Origin: Wuchereria bancrofti
Lineage: Eukaryota; Nematoda; Chromadorea; Rhabditida; Onchocercidae
Assembly: GCA_005281725.1 (NCBI GenBank)
Contig: SSBO01000015.1
Coordinates: 1 to 64,000, forward strand
DNA length: 64,000 bases
Reading direction: 5' to 3'
A program made the position numbers and the translations under genes. The notes under the pieces were generated by a model. That model was not told the origin of the DNA and searched no databases. It saw only the letters and a list, made by a program, of their open reading frames with translations. Shown one piece after another: positions 22,601 to 35,314 of the stretch (position 1 is its first letter; each line of letters opens with the position of its first letter).

Positions 22601-25600
22601 CGAGAGAAAGGTCTCATAAATATTGTTATTAATAATGCTAATATTAACATTCTTCTTATATTAATTTTAATTTTGTACTTGATTAATTAGTTAATCAAGG
22701 GTTAATAAAATTAAAAAATTATTGATTTTTTAATTGATTACTATTGCAAAAGAATATGATCAATTTTTAAACAATAATAATTATTTATTTCATTTGCCTT
22801 ATAACATTAAATGATACAACAAATTAAACTGATTAAAAATTAAGATCCAACACATTTCTTCCTAAACTGAATCACTGGAATAAACAAAATGGAATTAAAT
22901 TGAGTTAAATTGAATTACTAACACTGGCATAAGTTAGTTGAGATAATTAAATTATATACCTGAAAGCATTGTGGACCTATTGTATCATAAAAATAATGTT
23001 CATAATTGAGAATGATTTCAGGTAGCATTGCAATTACCGTTTTAACAATTATTATTTTAATATCATGCCATAATTGTTGCTTTTTAACACCTTTTGCTTC
23101 CATTTGATGGAAAACAGTTGACAGTAATCGTTTACTTCCTAAAATTGAATTCAATGCTAAAAAGATTTTGATTTGAAGATTAATCATAAATAACTAATTA
23201 ATAATAATAATAAATAATAGATGCTAGTAAAATCTTATTTGAAAAAAAAAAACAATTATAAGGCGCAAAATTTTATATTCTTTGCAAATCTTTTAATTGA
23301 AAAAAATAAAACATTTTTGGAGATGAAAAAAAAANNNNNNNNNNNNNNNNNNNNNNNNNAAAAAAAAAGTGGGAGTGATTAAAATTAGAATGAATTAAAT
23401 TTATTTCATATTTATTTTATCATTCTAACTTATATACCGCATTAAATAACTATTTTATAATAAAATTAATATTATTTGGCAATAACATTTCACCGCCTGT
23501 AAGCATAACAAAGAATATCCAAGAAATTATCTAAATTACTATTTCACTATTATAACTTATCATTTACACTAATTGGAATATCTGTCTCAATCAAATCAAT
23601 AAATGTAAACATAGAATTAATGAAATAACCTTTGATCCGATCTTGTAAGGATAAACTTAACCTTTGATCTGATCTCGTAAGGATAAACTATGAATGTAAG
23701 CATTATTCTCTTTATTTAATGAATAATTTGTCAAATGAGCATATAAATTGCCAAAATTTGATGACGTTGGCATGGCATATTCTTCTGTACAAAATCGTGC
23801 CATACCTGAATTCATTTATCACAAATAAAATTAGAGCAAAATATTTTTAATTTTCAAAATTATTACGGGATTAATTTTTATTATCCATAAGAAAAGAGAC
23901 AGATAGAGATAGAGAAAGAGAGAGAGAGGGAGGAAGAGAGAGAGAGAAAGGTTTGTTTGAAAACAATTTAGCACTGTTTTTTCTATTGCACTTTTTAGTC
24001 AAATTTTCGACAATTTTTCAAATTATCCCATAATGTAACAAAAATTAAGTAATTTGTGTAGTTACCTTTAATTGCTTTTATTGGTATTATGTATTCTTAT
24101 TTTATTTTGTTTTTTTTAATTCAGCTGTGAATATGTTAATTGAAAAATTGTTTTTTAGATTTAGAATTCAAAATTTAATTTAAAAGCTTTAGAAGTAAAA
24201 GTTATTATTACAGCTGAACTTTTAGCAACATAAATATTAAAATTTCTTCTGCTTGGAAATTTTTAGCGAAATATTTTACTTTTCATTTTTTTGCTTCAAA
24301 TTTATATTTGCATTCTATAATTTTCCATGAAATGTAAGAGTGAAACCTTCACGAGCAACATAAATTGACAATGGATTGATACTTTTAATAACAGCATACA
24401 CTCGAAAATCAAATTTCAGATTGTCGCTCAATAGGTAAGGATCCACAATATATTCCTGAATAAGTTGACAAGCTTTAGGTTTCCGTATTTGTTCCGGTTT
24501 TTGAATCAGATAAATTCCTGTTCCCTGAGCTCCTGGAACACAAATTATTTTTGTCTTATTGATCTAATAAGTTTAATCACATTTAAATTAATATTTGCGC
24601 TTAACATGTAAATGGGCAAACGTACGTGAAATCACGAAATTTTACTACGCAAATAATATTAGAGTTTGAAAAAAAAAATTAAATTTGAATGGAATGAAAT
24701 TGCTCCTACCATCATCCGGCTTAACAATATACCAGTTGTTATTCTGGAATGATGTGGAATTGTCCTCAGGCTTTGCGCATTTGTTGCAGTATTTCATGAA
24801 TGCATCAAGTTGCGCCGGAATAAACCAGCTTGAAGGATAAAATGCGTATTCATCCGGAAATAATCGACGCATTGAGGAAATTGCTCGTGTTAGTGAAATT
24901 TTTTTAGATAAATCTGACATTCCTGCAGAAATAAAAATAGCACAACAACAAGGTGTGCTTATTCATTTTTAAGAAAGCGATTAAATTTTAGTGAAATATT
25001 TAAATTGAAAATTGCAAAACTATTTTAATACTATGCATATTCATAATACATAAAAAAAGGAAAAAATAAATAACATTGAAAATCCATGCATGCAATTTGT
25101 TGCAATTGTAAATTTTAAATTAAAACAAGTAAATAAATTAATTAATGCAACCTGGAAATTTATTAATTTTAGATTGAGGATTTTTGATAATAGATCGTAT
25201 ATCATGTTGTATGCTATTGTGCCAATAGATATCACATGTGTCGCCATCTTCTCGTCCTTCTGGATACTAAAATTTTGCATCAGTTGAATATAATAATTAC
25301 AAAAATTTCAACTAAAATGTTTATTTTCCTTTTTTGACTATTTTTCTTTTGATTTCCGCAATTAATAATTAATGATTATGTTAGTAAATTTTATTTAAAA
25401 ATAATTAGTAAATTTATTTTTATTAAATTTCACGAATGCATATTTTATCCTTATTTCATTAAATAATTAATTTATTTACAATAATAATTTTAAAGGAAAA
25501 AGAATTTCTTGCTAACCTCATGCATACCCAATTTTGTAGCACAGATAGAAACGATATGTTTGTTTGTTTTTGCGCGCGATGTATCAATTGTAAAATTTTG

Positions 25601-26097
25601 CGCAACAGCTTCAGCATAACCAAACGATGAAAATGCAAATGAAACACTGCAAAAAATTGCTCCATAAATAAAAAAATTTTACAAAAAAAAAAATTTGGAA
25701 TAGGAAAAAATATAAAAAGTTCAAGTAATTATCATTAGCAAAAATAAATGACTTAACATTGAAGAGTTTATCAATTATTTTAATTCAAATTAAGTACAAA
25801 TATGGTTAAAAAAAAAGTAAAAATTTGATCAATTGATAAACTGAGTTAGGCAGAAAAATGATTTCATATGGAAATAAATTCAAAATTAATATAAAGAATT
25901 GATAAGTGGAATTATTGTACTTTTGTAGTAATTAAAATCGACGATTACTTTGAATGATTCGTTGCATTGTGTAACTTTTCCGCACATTTTATAGTTTCAC
26001 TTTCATTTCGAGATTTTTGAACATTATTAATTTTATCAGTTGTTATTGTTGAAGGCATCCTTTCCTGCTTTTCACCATAATTATTATTCCCATACAT
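19652..26097 (-). CDS. ttll-11: Tubulin polyglutamylase, TTLL11 type
   Basis: TTLL enzymes ligate glutamates onto tubulin tails; TTLL11 elongates polyglutamate chains on axonemal and other microtubules. Exons: 25949-26097, 25517-25646, 25152-25266, 24710-24922, 24347-24532, 23662-23805, 22960-23138, 22423-22581, 21965-22051, 21661-21801, ~21424-21557, ~21262-21350 (tentative), 20090-20273, 19652-19892; about 716 aa (human about 800). Catalytic landmarks are KPDDGAQGTGIYLI (about 199-212), KFDFRVYAVIKS (242-253), MARFCTEEY, HLTNYSLNKEN, GSKRLLS, VIKTVIAMLPE, GFDILI and LLEVNSAPS (Glu390, Asn392). These match TTLL11 better than other TTLLs, and so does the C-terminal part (IFPCRYGQ, FHGFLYLFYYIAQ, EQVQHLLEYC). 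The last 80 residues are basic. Exon joins between about 21.2 and 21.5 kb are uncertain. A 25-base assembly gap falls in an intron. Residues 1-50 are polar and not recognised. Confidence 0.88.
23335..23359. other. Assembly gap (25 N)
   Basis: A run of 25 N flanked on both sides by poly-A, within the intron between ttll-11 exons 6 and 7. The coding exons on either side are intact and in phase, so the gap probably hides only intron sequence. Confidence 0.95.
23627..23690 (-). repeat. 32-bp tandem duplication across a ttll-11 splice donor
   Basis: Copies at 23627-23658 and 23659-23690 differ at about three positions. Both contain CCTTTGATC and GTAAGGATAAACT on the plus strand. The right-hand copy holds the last ten coding codons of exon 6 and its donor, and the left-hand copy lies in the intron with a duplicate donor. 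Because 32 is not a multiple of three, and the extended frame reads a stop right after the first donor, using the second donor would truncate the protein. Confidence 0.85.
23895..23951. repeat. (GA)n-rich microsatellite in a ttll-11 intron
   Basis: Imperfect AGAGAG/GGAAGAGAG tract of about 55 bases in the intron between exons 5 and 6 of ttll-11. Simple-sequence DNA only. Confidence 0.8.
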
Positions 26098-29000
26098 TTG
26101 TCAACTATATTTGTTGCAACCGGGATTTATCGATTTTCTGATTTTTTGGTAGCATTGAAATTCGACATTTCTTCATAAATCGTTGTATTCTGACAAATCT
26201 TATAACAACTGTCATTTACTGAAATATTGGGAAAATTATTATCAATGATTTATCAGTGATATGTGTAAGTAGAAAGGAGTAGCGGTGAACGTCTGATTTT
26301 CTTAAAACTTTTACTTCTTATAAAGAAATTTGAGAAATGGGTAGTGATAGATTCAAAATTAGATTTGCTTTTTATCAAAAAATGACCTATAACCTAAAGA
26401 TAATGTTAAAAGCTATGAATTGCTCGCCATGTATTTCTCTGATAAAATGGTAAAGTGGATGAAGTTAATTGATAAAGTTATTCAAAAGAAATAAAATGAA
26501 AAACGTAGAGGATTTTTAAATTTGAAAACGCATAAAAAAAACAAATTTAATGTTAAAAGATAATGTTAAAAGAGAAATTACAGTGCAAACAAATATGCTA
26601 AATATGTAATTTGAATGCAAAAATTCAATAAAGAAAATAAGTAATAATTATATTATTTATGTCAGATTCACATAAGCAATTATTTATGTCATATTAAAAA
26701 TTTAATTAAAATTTACCAATTCATATTAAACAAAAATATAATCTAATACCGGGAATAAAAAGGAAAAAAAACTCAATTTTAACAAAAGTTAGTCTTAAAA
26801 ATTTGAAATATGGAAATTTTTTGTAAACAACTTCAATGCACAACAATAACAACTGAAGAGGAAAAATAAGATAAAGAAACTGAGTGAAATAAATTCCATC
26901 ACTAATTTTACAATTTAATTAGATTTTCATTAAAGTTACAAAATGTTAGCAAATAAATTAAGTAAGCAAAATTTGAATAGAATTTTGCTTAATTGTCATG
27001 TTACTAAATAAAAAAAAAAAAATGATTTTGAGATTGAAATACTAAAAATGTTAACGATGCTATAAGTTGTAATGCAGCAAGCTTAGTTGTTTGACTACTT
27101 GCTGTCTCTCCTAATTGCCCTCTTTTCCCGTTCCTCCCCCCTCTCTCCCTCTCTTTCTCTCTCCCTCATAACGATTTTCTATATTCAAAAAAAAAAAAAA
27201 AAAATTCTTTTTTTTTCAATTCTTCCATGTCATTTGTTTTTCTTTTATTCGCTCCACTAAATCAGTAATCCCTCAAATTCTTCTCATTTCCTCTTTTTCT
27301 TCCTTTTTCACTTCCTCTTTCTCTATATAATTTCAAATTAATTTCAAATGATTATCAATTATCTCGTAATTGTTCATTGCTTCTAACAATTCTAATATTT
27401 AAATTGCAGAAATTATAGGAATTCGTGTTGAAATGATCAATAACAAATGTAAAAAAAATTTACAAAATAATTATTTCTTAACTTTCATACGAAAATATTT
27501 AATATATTTTATGTGCATAGATTTGAAATAATTGCACACTTTTACAAATAATAATAATAATGATAATAATAACAACGATTCCAAAGAGAAAATCTATTAT
27601 CGTAACTATTTCTAGTAATATTTTTATCAGCAAAGATATATTATTTCCTTGAAATTTTTATCAAATAAATATTTTTCCCAAATAAATATTTTCCCCACTA
27701 TGCAACTATGAGCGGGGAAAGAATATTGAAAAGATTTAAAATTTTTGCCTTATGAAAACAAATTAAAAAGAAAAAAGAGAAAGAGAGAGAAAAGAATGAG
27801 ATGATAGAATGAATACAATACGGTAAAGATAACAAAGCTTTTTGATCTTTTATAAATTTCTACTATATCGAATTGAAAAAATGGAAATGGCCCATTCATT
27901 CAATGTTGGCGGAAATGTTGTTGGCTACGAATGAACAAATAGTTACCTATGGCAACGTAGTCTTAATGTCATCTACATCTTGTATATTCGATATACTTTC
28001 AAAATTTAAATCAGTTGTAATATATTTGAAAAAAAACAAAAAAGAAAGATATAAAAATATGAATTAAATTGAAATGTTTCATTTATTGATCTTTCATCTT
28101 TGCTTTTCCTTATTAGATAGCTGAATGCATTTTATCAGACTTGACGATTTAATTTTTTCAATTTTATGGCTTTAAGCAATAATTATTTAATTAGCGAATT
28201 ATACTGGGGAAAAATAATTGTCGATCGATTTTTGATGTTATGGTCGTATCTATTAGCAATAATTGATAGGCTAGTAAATTTTCAGTGATTAATTTCGTTT
28301 TTAATTTATTTTATATAACTTGTTTTATCTATTAAACTTTTATTGTTCATATATTTGATTGAAACATGCAAAACTTGAGTTTAATATATTTTTTCAAGTT
28401 CAAACTTCTAAATTTTGACTTTTAATTTTAAACAAATATTCTAGTATTAAATAATTTTATTCCGTCGATTTTAATAAAAAATAACAATTATATTATTCAT
28501 CTGAAACATTTATTTCAATAAACATATTTTCATTCTCAAGAGCTGAATTTAAGAGTTAAAAAATTAAAAAAGTACAAATAATCAAATCATTATCAATACT
28601 TATCATGAAGAAATAAAATAAGCAAAAAAATTTTAAATTCTATTATTTTCCTTTTTTTTTGGTTAAAGTAACATCGATTGTCATCAGCAAATAGAATTAT
28701 TTATTTCTTTAATCATCACGACAGAAAAAAAAATAAAAGCGATAGTAATCAAAAAAAGAAGAGAAAAAAGCAATACTTGACAAGCAATAAAATATGCAAA
28801 GGTTAATTAATTCATTTATTCCTTCAAATAAGCAATGCTAATTAATTCACATTCATTCTTAGCAAAAAAAAAAAAAAAATGAGAGGAAAAAAGGTAGAAT
28901 AAAAAAGGTAAATGTATAGTGTGAAGAGTAAATAAAATGTGTGATAAGTAAGTGTAAGAGATTGAAATTTATTCCCCAATTAAACACTGCGAAAAAAAGA

Positions 29001-29510
29001 GCCGTAAAATACAAAATAAAGTATCTTAAAGGTTGTGAATAAGACTGGAAATAATCGAAGAAAAGAAATTAAAGTATTAATTAAAAAAAGGTATGGAACG
29101 TATTCATTTTCATTACTTGTAACAAGAAAATAGAAGCATACAACAATTAGTGAATTAATTAGTTAAGTATTAGTTTATATGATATTTGGAAAAAAAATCG
29201 TACAAATTTTGCATGGATATTAAATGAGTTTAAATTTATAAAATTATCCGCCAAATTTGATAATTAATGTAATATCAGCAAACATATAACTCATAGAAGT
29301 GAAGAATTCCTCCCAGAATGTAATCATATATTGGTTATTAAAAGTTAGAAATAAAATTTTGAGAAGAAAAATTTAGTCATATGAATTGAATGAAATAAAG
29401 CTGTTAACTTTCTAAATTCTAAAAATCTTTGAAAGGTCAACTTTTTAAATTTAAAAAATTTCAAACTGTTTATTTTTTAATTAAATTACGGATGCAATAG
29501 CATGGATTGT

Positions 29511-29541
<31 letters not shown>

Positions 29542-29725
29542 GAGGGAACAGGAAATGTATGTTTTAAAAGGTTCAAATGAGTGAATTTGAAATTGGATAC
29601 TAATAAAAAGGAAGAAAAGAGAAGGAATAATGTGAAATGAATTAATAATAAATATAAAATAGATTAGAAAAAAGAATGAAATGATAAATGATCGATATTT
29701 TAATCAGTTGAAAATTCAATAACGA
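26098..29725. other. Gene-poor AT-rich region upstream of ttll-11
   Basis: About 3.6 kb between the ttll-11 start and the end of the Pmp3-like gene. It contains a pyrimidine-rich CT tract at 27110-27176, poly-A/poly-T tracts and a (GA)n run at 29513-29537. The longest open frame, 27873-28067, has no hydrophobic, domain or splice-phase signature that I trust. The ttll-11 promoter should lie at its left end. Confidence 0.5.
29513..29537. repeat. (GA)n microsatellite
   Basis: About twelve near-perfect GA units in intergenic DNA just downstream of the Pmp3-like gene. Confidence 0.9.
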
Positions 29726-30684
29726 TCAATATTTGACGATAATAAAACAAGCATGTATCACGCCAGGTATATAACCAAGTAATGTTAGCAGGATATTAAT
29801 AACCAAGTCGATACCGCAACCTTTCTCGAAAAATACACCAATAGGCTAAAAAAATTATTTAATTTAGAAACAAAAAAAAACGATTTAAACATTTTAAATA
29901 AATCAGTAAATTTAATCACTGTCTTTAGTTAAGCAGGTGAAAAAAATGTTTTGTTATCGTAAAAAAAAAGATTCTTTATAGAAACTAAAAAAATTAAAAA
30001 GCACAATGGAATGAATTATTAATACTGAATTTTTAATTAATTTGTCACTTTTTTTTGACAATCATTATAAGACTTTATAAATGAAAATTTACAAATTCTT
30101 AAAAGCACTTTTTACATAAAAAACTTTTTTATTTTATTTCAATCTTTCAAGCATTTCAGCATCCAGTTCAATTAGACATATTTAATTGCTAGATAATATA
30201 AGTGGCGCAAATGGTATTAACTTAGGATTAATTGTACATTTTTCACTATATTTTATTTTGAAATAATCATTATAACAATGGTTTTTTCAGTGACGAAGAT
30301 TAATTCTAAAACCTGAATATTCTTTTAAAAATGTTGAAAATTAAGAGAAGCTACTATATGATGTCATCATTGTAAATTCAAAAGAAAATTACTAAATAAT
30401 AATAAAAGAACAAGAATTTAAAAGTTGTTTTTTTTCGAAGAAACAATTAGATATTCAATTTACAAATGATGAGTTTTTTGAACTGCTAAATCATTGTAAT
30501 ATAAAGTTTTATTTTTTGATAATTTAAGCACAATAACTTAAAGGAATGAATTAAATGAATGAAATATAAAAATATATAAATTATAAAAATATTAAATTGT
30601 TTAGTTGAAAAAGGTAAAAAAGGAACTCACAGGTATAATTACGGAGCAACATATCTTCGGGCAATCAGTACAGGTCAATGGCAT
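29726..30684 (-). CDS. Pmp3/UPF0057 family small membrane protein
   Basis: Two exons, 30631-30684 and 29726-29845, joined in phase 0 by a GTGAGT donor and a TTTTTTAG acceptor, give 57 aa. Exon 1 encodes MPLTCTDCPKICCSVIIP. Exon 2 starts PIGVFFEKGCGIDLVINILL and continues to LGYIPGVIHACFIIVKY and stop. That is the full Pmp3 signature (PPxGVF..GCG.D...N..LT.LGYIPG.IHA.YII). Pmp3 proteins are proteolipids with two membrane segments, linked in yeast and plants to plasma membrane potential and salt tolerance; their role in animals is unclear. Both segments are present and the length is typical (50-70 aa). The N-terminal Cys cluster (Cys5, Cys8, Cys12, Cys13) could be an acylation site, which is inference. 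Each exon is below usual open-frame cut-offs, so the gene is easy to miss. Confidence 0.92.
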
Positions 30685-30691
30685 CTTTTCG

Positions 30692-30785
30692 TTTTTAATC
30701 GATGGTAAATTGTGAAGGATAAAGATTAAAAATGAACACAATTATTACGATTTTTAATCAATCTGTAAATTGTGACGAATAAAAA
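30692..30785. repeat. Diverged two-copy repeat directly upstream of the Pmp3-like gene
   Basis: Copies starting at 30692 and 30751 share TTTTTAATC, GTAAATTGTGA and GAATAAA/GGATAAA segments at a 59-bp offset. They lie within 100 bases of the start codon, where the promoter or 5' UTR should be. Possibly a duplicated regulatory stretch, possibly chance in AT-rich DNA. Confidence 0.5.
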
Positions 30786-31658
30786 TAAAGAAATAATGAT
30801 GTAAAGAAGTACATAGTTAACGGTTTTTAATTATTAATGATAAAAGTAATGAAAATTTAATATAATTTTACAATAATGCAATGATAGTTTCACATATTTA
30901 AGCGTAATGTACCATCAAAAAAAAAAAATAGTTGTAGATAATGATTTGTCAGTTATGATAATTGTAACTTGAAAGTAAAACGATGAAAAACCGGAAAACT
31001 TGATCAGGATTAGATTATTAATTCTTGATCAGGAAAACAGTTTTTTTTTTCAATTTTATGCATGTTCTTTTTTCATTTGAATAATCATAATATGAAGACG
31101 GATTTTTCTTTTGTTTTTCGAGTTACATATTTTGCATTAAACACCATACGCATCAATTATTATTAATGTCAAAGGTCAAGGAGATAGTTAATTTTGGATG
31201 GAATAAGTGGTGAAAAAAGGCATTTTAAAATTTGCTTAAAAAACTGAAAATGATTAAAGAATAATTCTTTTTCTTGTAATAAAAGATTAATTTTTACAAT
31301 ATATAATATTAAAAATAAAAAAAATAACAAAAAGAGTTACATTGAGCAAATGGTTTTTTTTTCTTCTTTGAAAAAAATTTACATTCAAAATTTAATGCAA
31401 AATTATTTTTTCAGATTACTAAGATAAAAATTTTTTAACAGGAAAAAGTCATTATAAAGTCTATTGTCAATCATAGATGGATCAGTAATCCGGATTTTGC
31501 ATATGCCGAGTTAAGCTTAATCCGGATTTCTTTGTTCTGAATCAAATTTTCTCTCCATCAGAATATGTCACTGTCACTGTTTATAATTTTTAATTACAAA
31601 AATTATTTGCTTGTTTATTGATCGAATAGTTCTGTGTGCAAGTCAGGATAATTCTTAG

Positions 31659-31751
31659 ACAGGTGGGTGCGATTATGATCATACGACAATTGCGGATGAT
31701 GAAAACTTGACTGATGTATCGGAATATCGGAGTAGAGAGAAAATTCTTCAG
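31659..31751 (+). CDS. Candidate orphan exon, product unknown
   Basis: A 93-base open segment bounded by a good acceptor (ATTCTTAG) and a good donor (CAG|GTAAAC). It reads 31 codons in phase 0 with balanced composition: TGGCDYDHTTIADDENL, then TDVSEYRSREKILQ. Acidic, polar coding sequence is unusual in this AT-rich stretch. I do not recognise a family, and I could not chain it to neighbouring exons with certainty. It may be one exon of a plus-strand gene with long introns, a relic, or chance. A decayed partial copy lies 330 bases downstream. Confidence 0.3.
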
Positions 31752-32026
31752 GTAAACAAATTTTGCAATTATGATTATTTAATTTTTTTGCTGCAAAATT
31801 TTCTAAACAATATGTGTAAAATAAATGAAAGAATTTATATAAATTATTGCTATTTAACAAATGTAAAATTTATGAGAAATGTAATGCAAATGACCTGAAA
31901 AATTGATTTATGATCGATGCATATTATCAATTTATGATTAATGCAATTTAGTAAAGAAGGAAGGAAATAAGGTCGAAATGGGACATAACAGTGATTAATT
32001 ATTAACACAATGATTACAGATACTAG

Positions 32027-32087
32027 AAATTTGACTAATGTATCGAAATATCGAAATATTGGAACGGAGGGAAAATTCTTCAGGTAA
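32027..32087 (+). repeat. Degenerate copy of the 31.7-kb candidate exon end
   Basis: The segment matches 31705-31754 over TTGACT.ATGTATCG.AATATCG and GAAAATTCTTCAGGTAA, with an insertion of about 9 bases. The reading frame is broken: the terminal CAG|GTAA is read as AGG TAA. This looks like a local duplication followed by decay. Confidence 0.55.
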
Positions 32088-34383
32088 TTAAGTTTCGTTC
32101 TGTAAATTCAAAAAATTTACCAAATGTTATGGCAAAATTAGTCTTCATAATTAGATGGGAGAAATATTGAGATGAAAAAAATAAAGAAAACAAAAAAGAA
32201 ATATCATATTCTCATTGTTAATTTATCAAGGAAAATCACTGTTTCGCTTATCATTTTTGTACACAGAAGTAATGGATGATAAGAAATTGATTTAGTGGGA
32301 ACAATGATCAGATGATAAGGAATGTTAAATAGATTCATTCATAATATTTATGTGCACAATTATGTTTTTATAGCTTAAAAATAAATAAATAAGTATATAT
32401 ATATACATGCTTATGGATTTAGCGTATTTTTCGGATGCAAAATATTTTTTTAATAGGCGAAGAAATTTAATCAATGTTTACCATTATTATAATTTAATTT
32501 GAGTTGTAATATTTGCATTAATTTTTCATTACATCGTTATGATAACATAGAAAAGATTGATCTTTGAGCAAGCTATTTCGACATTTATAATAGAAGAAGA
32601 AGTAATTGAATATAATAACAAATAATATACTTAGATAAATTTAAAAATTAAAAAAGAGAAAAATTTAATATACATATCAATTATGCATAATAAATTATTT
32701 GATAAAAACTCAAGTGATGGATGGTATCATCAACTACTATTATTCCTTCATAATAAATTATTGCTGTTGTATATGCGATAACAATAAATTATTCAAAGTT
32801 CAAATCATATTTTGAAACAGAAATGACATTCTAAAATTTTCATTTTATAATCTTAACGACAAACAATGATGGATCATTCATGTGGCATGTAAATTACCAA
32901 TTCATATCACAAATAAAATTGCATGAAATTTGTTCGTTCTCTTTTTGACGATAGACTTCATCAATTTATCAAACATTTTGAAAAGATCCGAAAATTTTAT
33001 TACATGTGCTGATGAATCATCGAATTTGCCATAAAAATTTAAAAAAAAAAAAAACCGGATTAAAGAAATTTATTCTCAAAAAAAAAACTGGAATTTTTGA
33101 AGTGAATTTTAAAAAAATGTAAGAAGCAAAAAAGAGAAAATTCTGGCAAAATTATTGCTAATTAGCAATAGCATAATTAGGTCTAGATTTAATTGATATT
33201 TGAGAGAAAATTTGGAAAAGCAAAATTATCGGTTTGCAAATGCATGCACAAATGCATATAAATATACCCATCATGCAGGTAGGCAATAGGAATAATAGGA
33301 ACACTTCTGAAATGTGAAATAGAACATTGATTGACCCAATTCTTAAGTGGGCAGAAAAAAGAAAATTTCTTCTGTTTATGAAAGAGAGAGAGAGAGAGAG
33401 GGAAAGAGGAGATAAAAAGAATGAAAGAGAGGGAGAAACTTGTTTGACAAAAGAGCTTGTTCAAGAAAGATTTTTACTGTTAGAAAAAATTCTGTTGTAG
33501 ATGACCTATATGCGACAATGACCTCTTCCCTTTGTCTTCTGTCGTCCTCCTTATCTTCTTTTCTGTGCTACCTTTCTTGTGTTTAAGTAAAATAGCTCAA
33601 ACATTAATTTCAAATTCGAATCAAATTAATCACTAGTCCTTCGGCAGGGAAATTGTTCTAACATTCAATTTTTTTGAATATTTACGATAATTGAATAATT
33701 TATTTAAAATATAAGCATATTAATACATTCGTACTAATTCCAATATTCCAATATAATACAATAGTTTTAAATTTCTAAATTATTAACGAATTAAATTCAA
33801 GGAAATCAATTAAAACTATTGCATCGAAATGGAATACTGAAAGAAAACAGCAGAAAATTTCATATTCAAGAATGCACTATTGATCAGAATTGCAAATGAT
33901 ATTTCATAATTTATTAAATGTTATTTGTTATTATACGAATTTTTCTGTCACTGATAAATTCACGATTTCCTCTAATAAAAAACACTAGTAAACACTAACG
34001 GTGATAATTCTGGTAAAAATATGTTATCACACCACCATAAATTATATAAAGAATGAAAGAGGGAGAGAGAAGTGAGAAAGAGAAAGAGACATTATAAATT
34101 TAAAATGAAAAAGAATAAAACAATGAAAATGAGATATTCTAAAAGTTGTAGTTCATGGATGAAATGCTAAATGTGATTATTTTATCATTTGATAACATTT
34201 AAGGTAACACATTTCATTGAATTTATCAATATATCAAATTATTTCGTAAATAAATGTAGCAAAATCTGTATAAACTGATTCAGAGTTTTAAAAATATATG
34301 TTTACTATATATGCAATGTGATAAAAGGAAGATTAAAGTATGTCGTAACTAATTTGTTTCCTTTTTCGTTACTTTTAAAATTT

Positions 34384-34412
34384 ATGCATGCATGCATGCA
34401 TGCATGCATGCA
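34384..34412. repeat. (ATGC)7 microsatellite
   Basis: Seven perfect ATGC units. The unit is self-complementary, so the tract can form a perfect hairpin and offers alternating purine-pyrimidine steps. No gene nearby. Confidence 0.95.
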
Positions 34413-35241
34413 CCTACTCTGTCAAACTGCCATTTGCTAGAATGATAGAAATTATATTACAGCAATTAAATTTCGTTTAATCGTACTGTAATGAACAATA
34501 TGTTCACATGTTGATAATATTATTTTTGCAAATACTTAACTTATATAATTGAAATGTATTAATTTTATTAAATGTGGAAAATATTTCACCAACAATAGCA
34601 AAAAAAAAAAGAATTGATGAATTTAATGAATTTACAAAGTTAGTAAAGTTAGTAAACTGCAAAATGTGTAATTTCATAGCAGTTTCAATAGATTTAGCAT
34701 TTAAAAACAGTTGATTAATTGCATCGTCATATGGTAACAGTTAAATCATATCAGTTTTTCGTGAAATCAAATCTCACATTAAAATGAAGCATCAGTTGTT
34801 TAACATTTCAGTAAAGTATATCTGATACGATATGAAAGTATAAAAAGTGTAAGTATAAAATATAAAGCAATATCATATCTGAATTAATATTCATATTTTG
34901 ATTTCATGTTAAAAGTTTTATTTTCTTTCTCCCAATATTATTTTTATAGTTTAAAGCTTAATAGTATTACATTAAATTTTAACAATTTAAATTCAACAAT
35001 TTGAAATTATAATTTGAATGATTTACATTAAATGGAGGAAAAATTTATAAAAGATTTTTTGGTGAAATGGAAAATACTTTTAAGTAAAATATTAATTAAT
35101 ACACATTCATAGTTATTAAATAGATTATGTGAATTTTACGGATAATACTGCCTAATATTTCCTGATATATTTCCTGTTTCGAATAATAATGGTCGCAAAA
35201 ACCGGAAATCGAAAAAGGAAGCAAAGCAGAAAACATTTCAG

Positions 35242-35314
35242 TGGTATCAATAGCTTAAACCACAGCTGCAATAACAATTTCGTGTGGCGGCGACGAATCG
35301 ATGATAGCAATAGA
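35242..35314 (+). CDS. Candidate orphan exon, product unknown
   Basis: A TTTCAG acceptor is followed by one base plus 24 open codons (GINSLNHSCNNNFVWRRRI, then DDSNR) and a strong GTGAGT donor. The surrounding 150 bases are more GC-rich than the region. No family recognised. The phase (1 base carried in, 0 out) does not join directly to the 31.7-kb candidate. It could be an exon, a 5' UTR exon or chance. Confidence 0.25.

Noticed and set aside
33189..33464. Minus-strand frame resembling a secreted protein
   Set aside because: The hydrophobic N-terminus is the translation of an (AG)n microsatellite and poly-A; no splice partner or domain.
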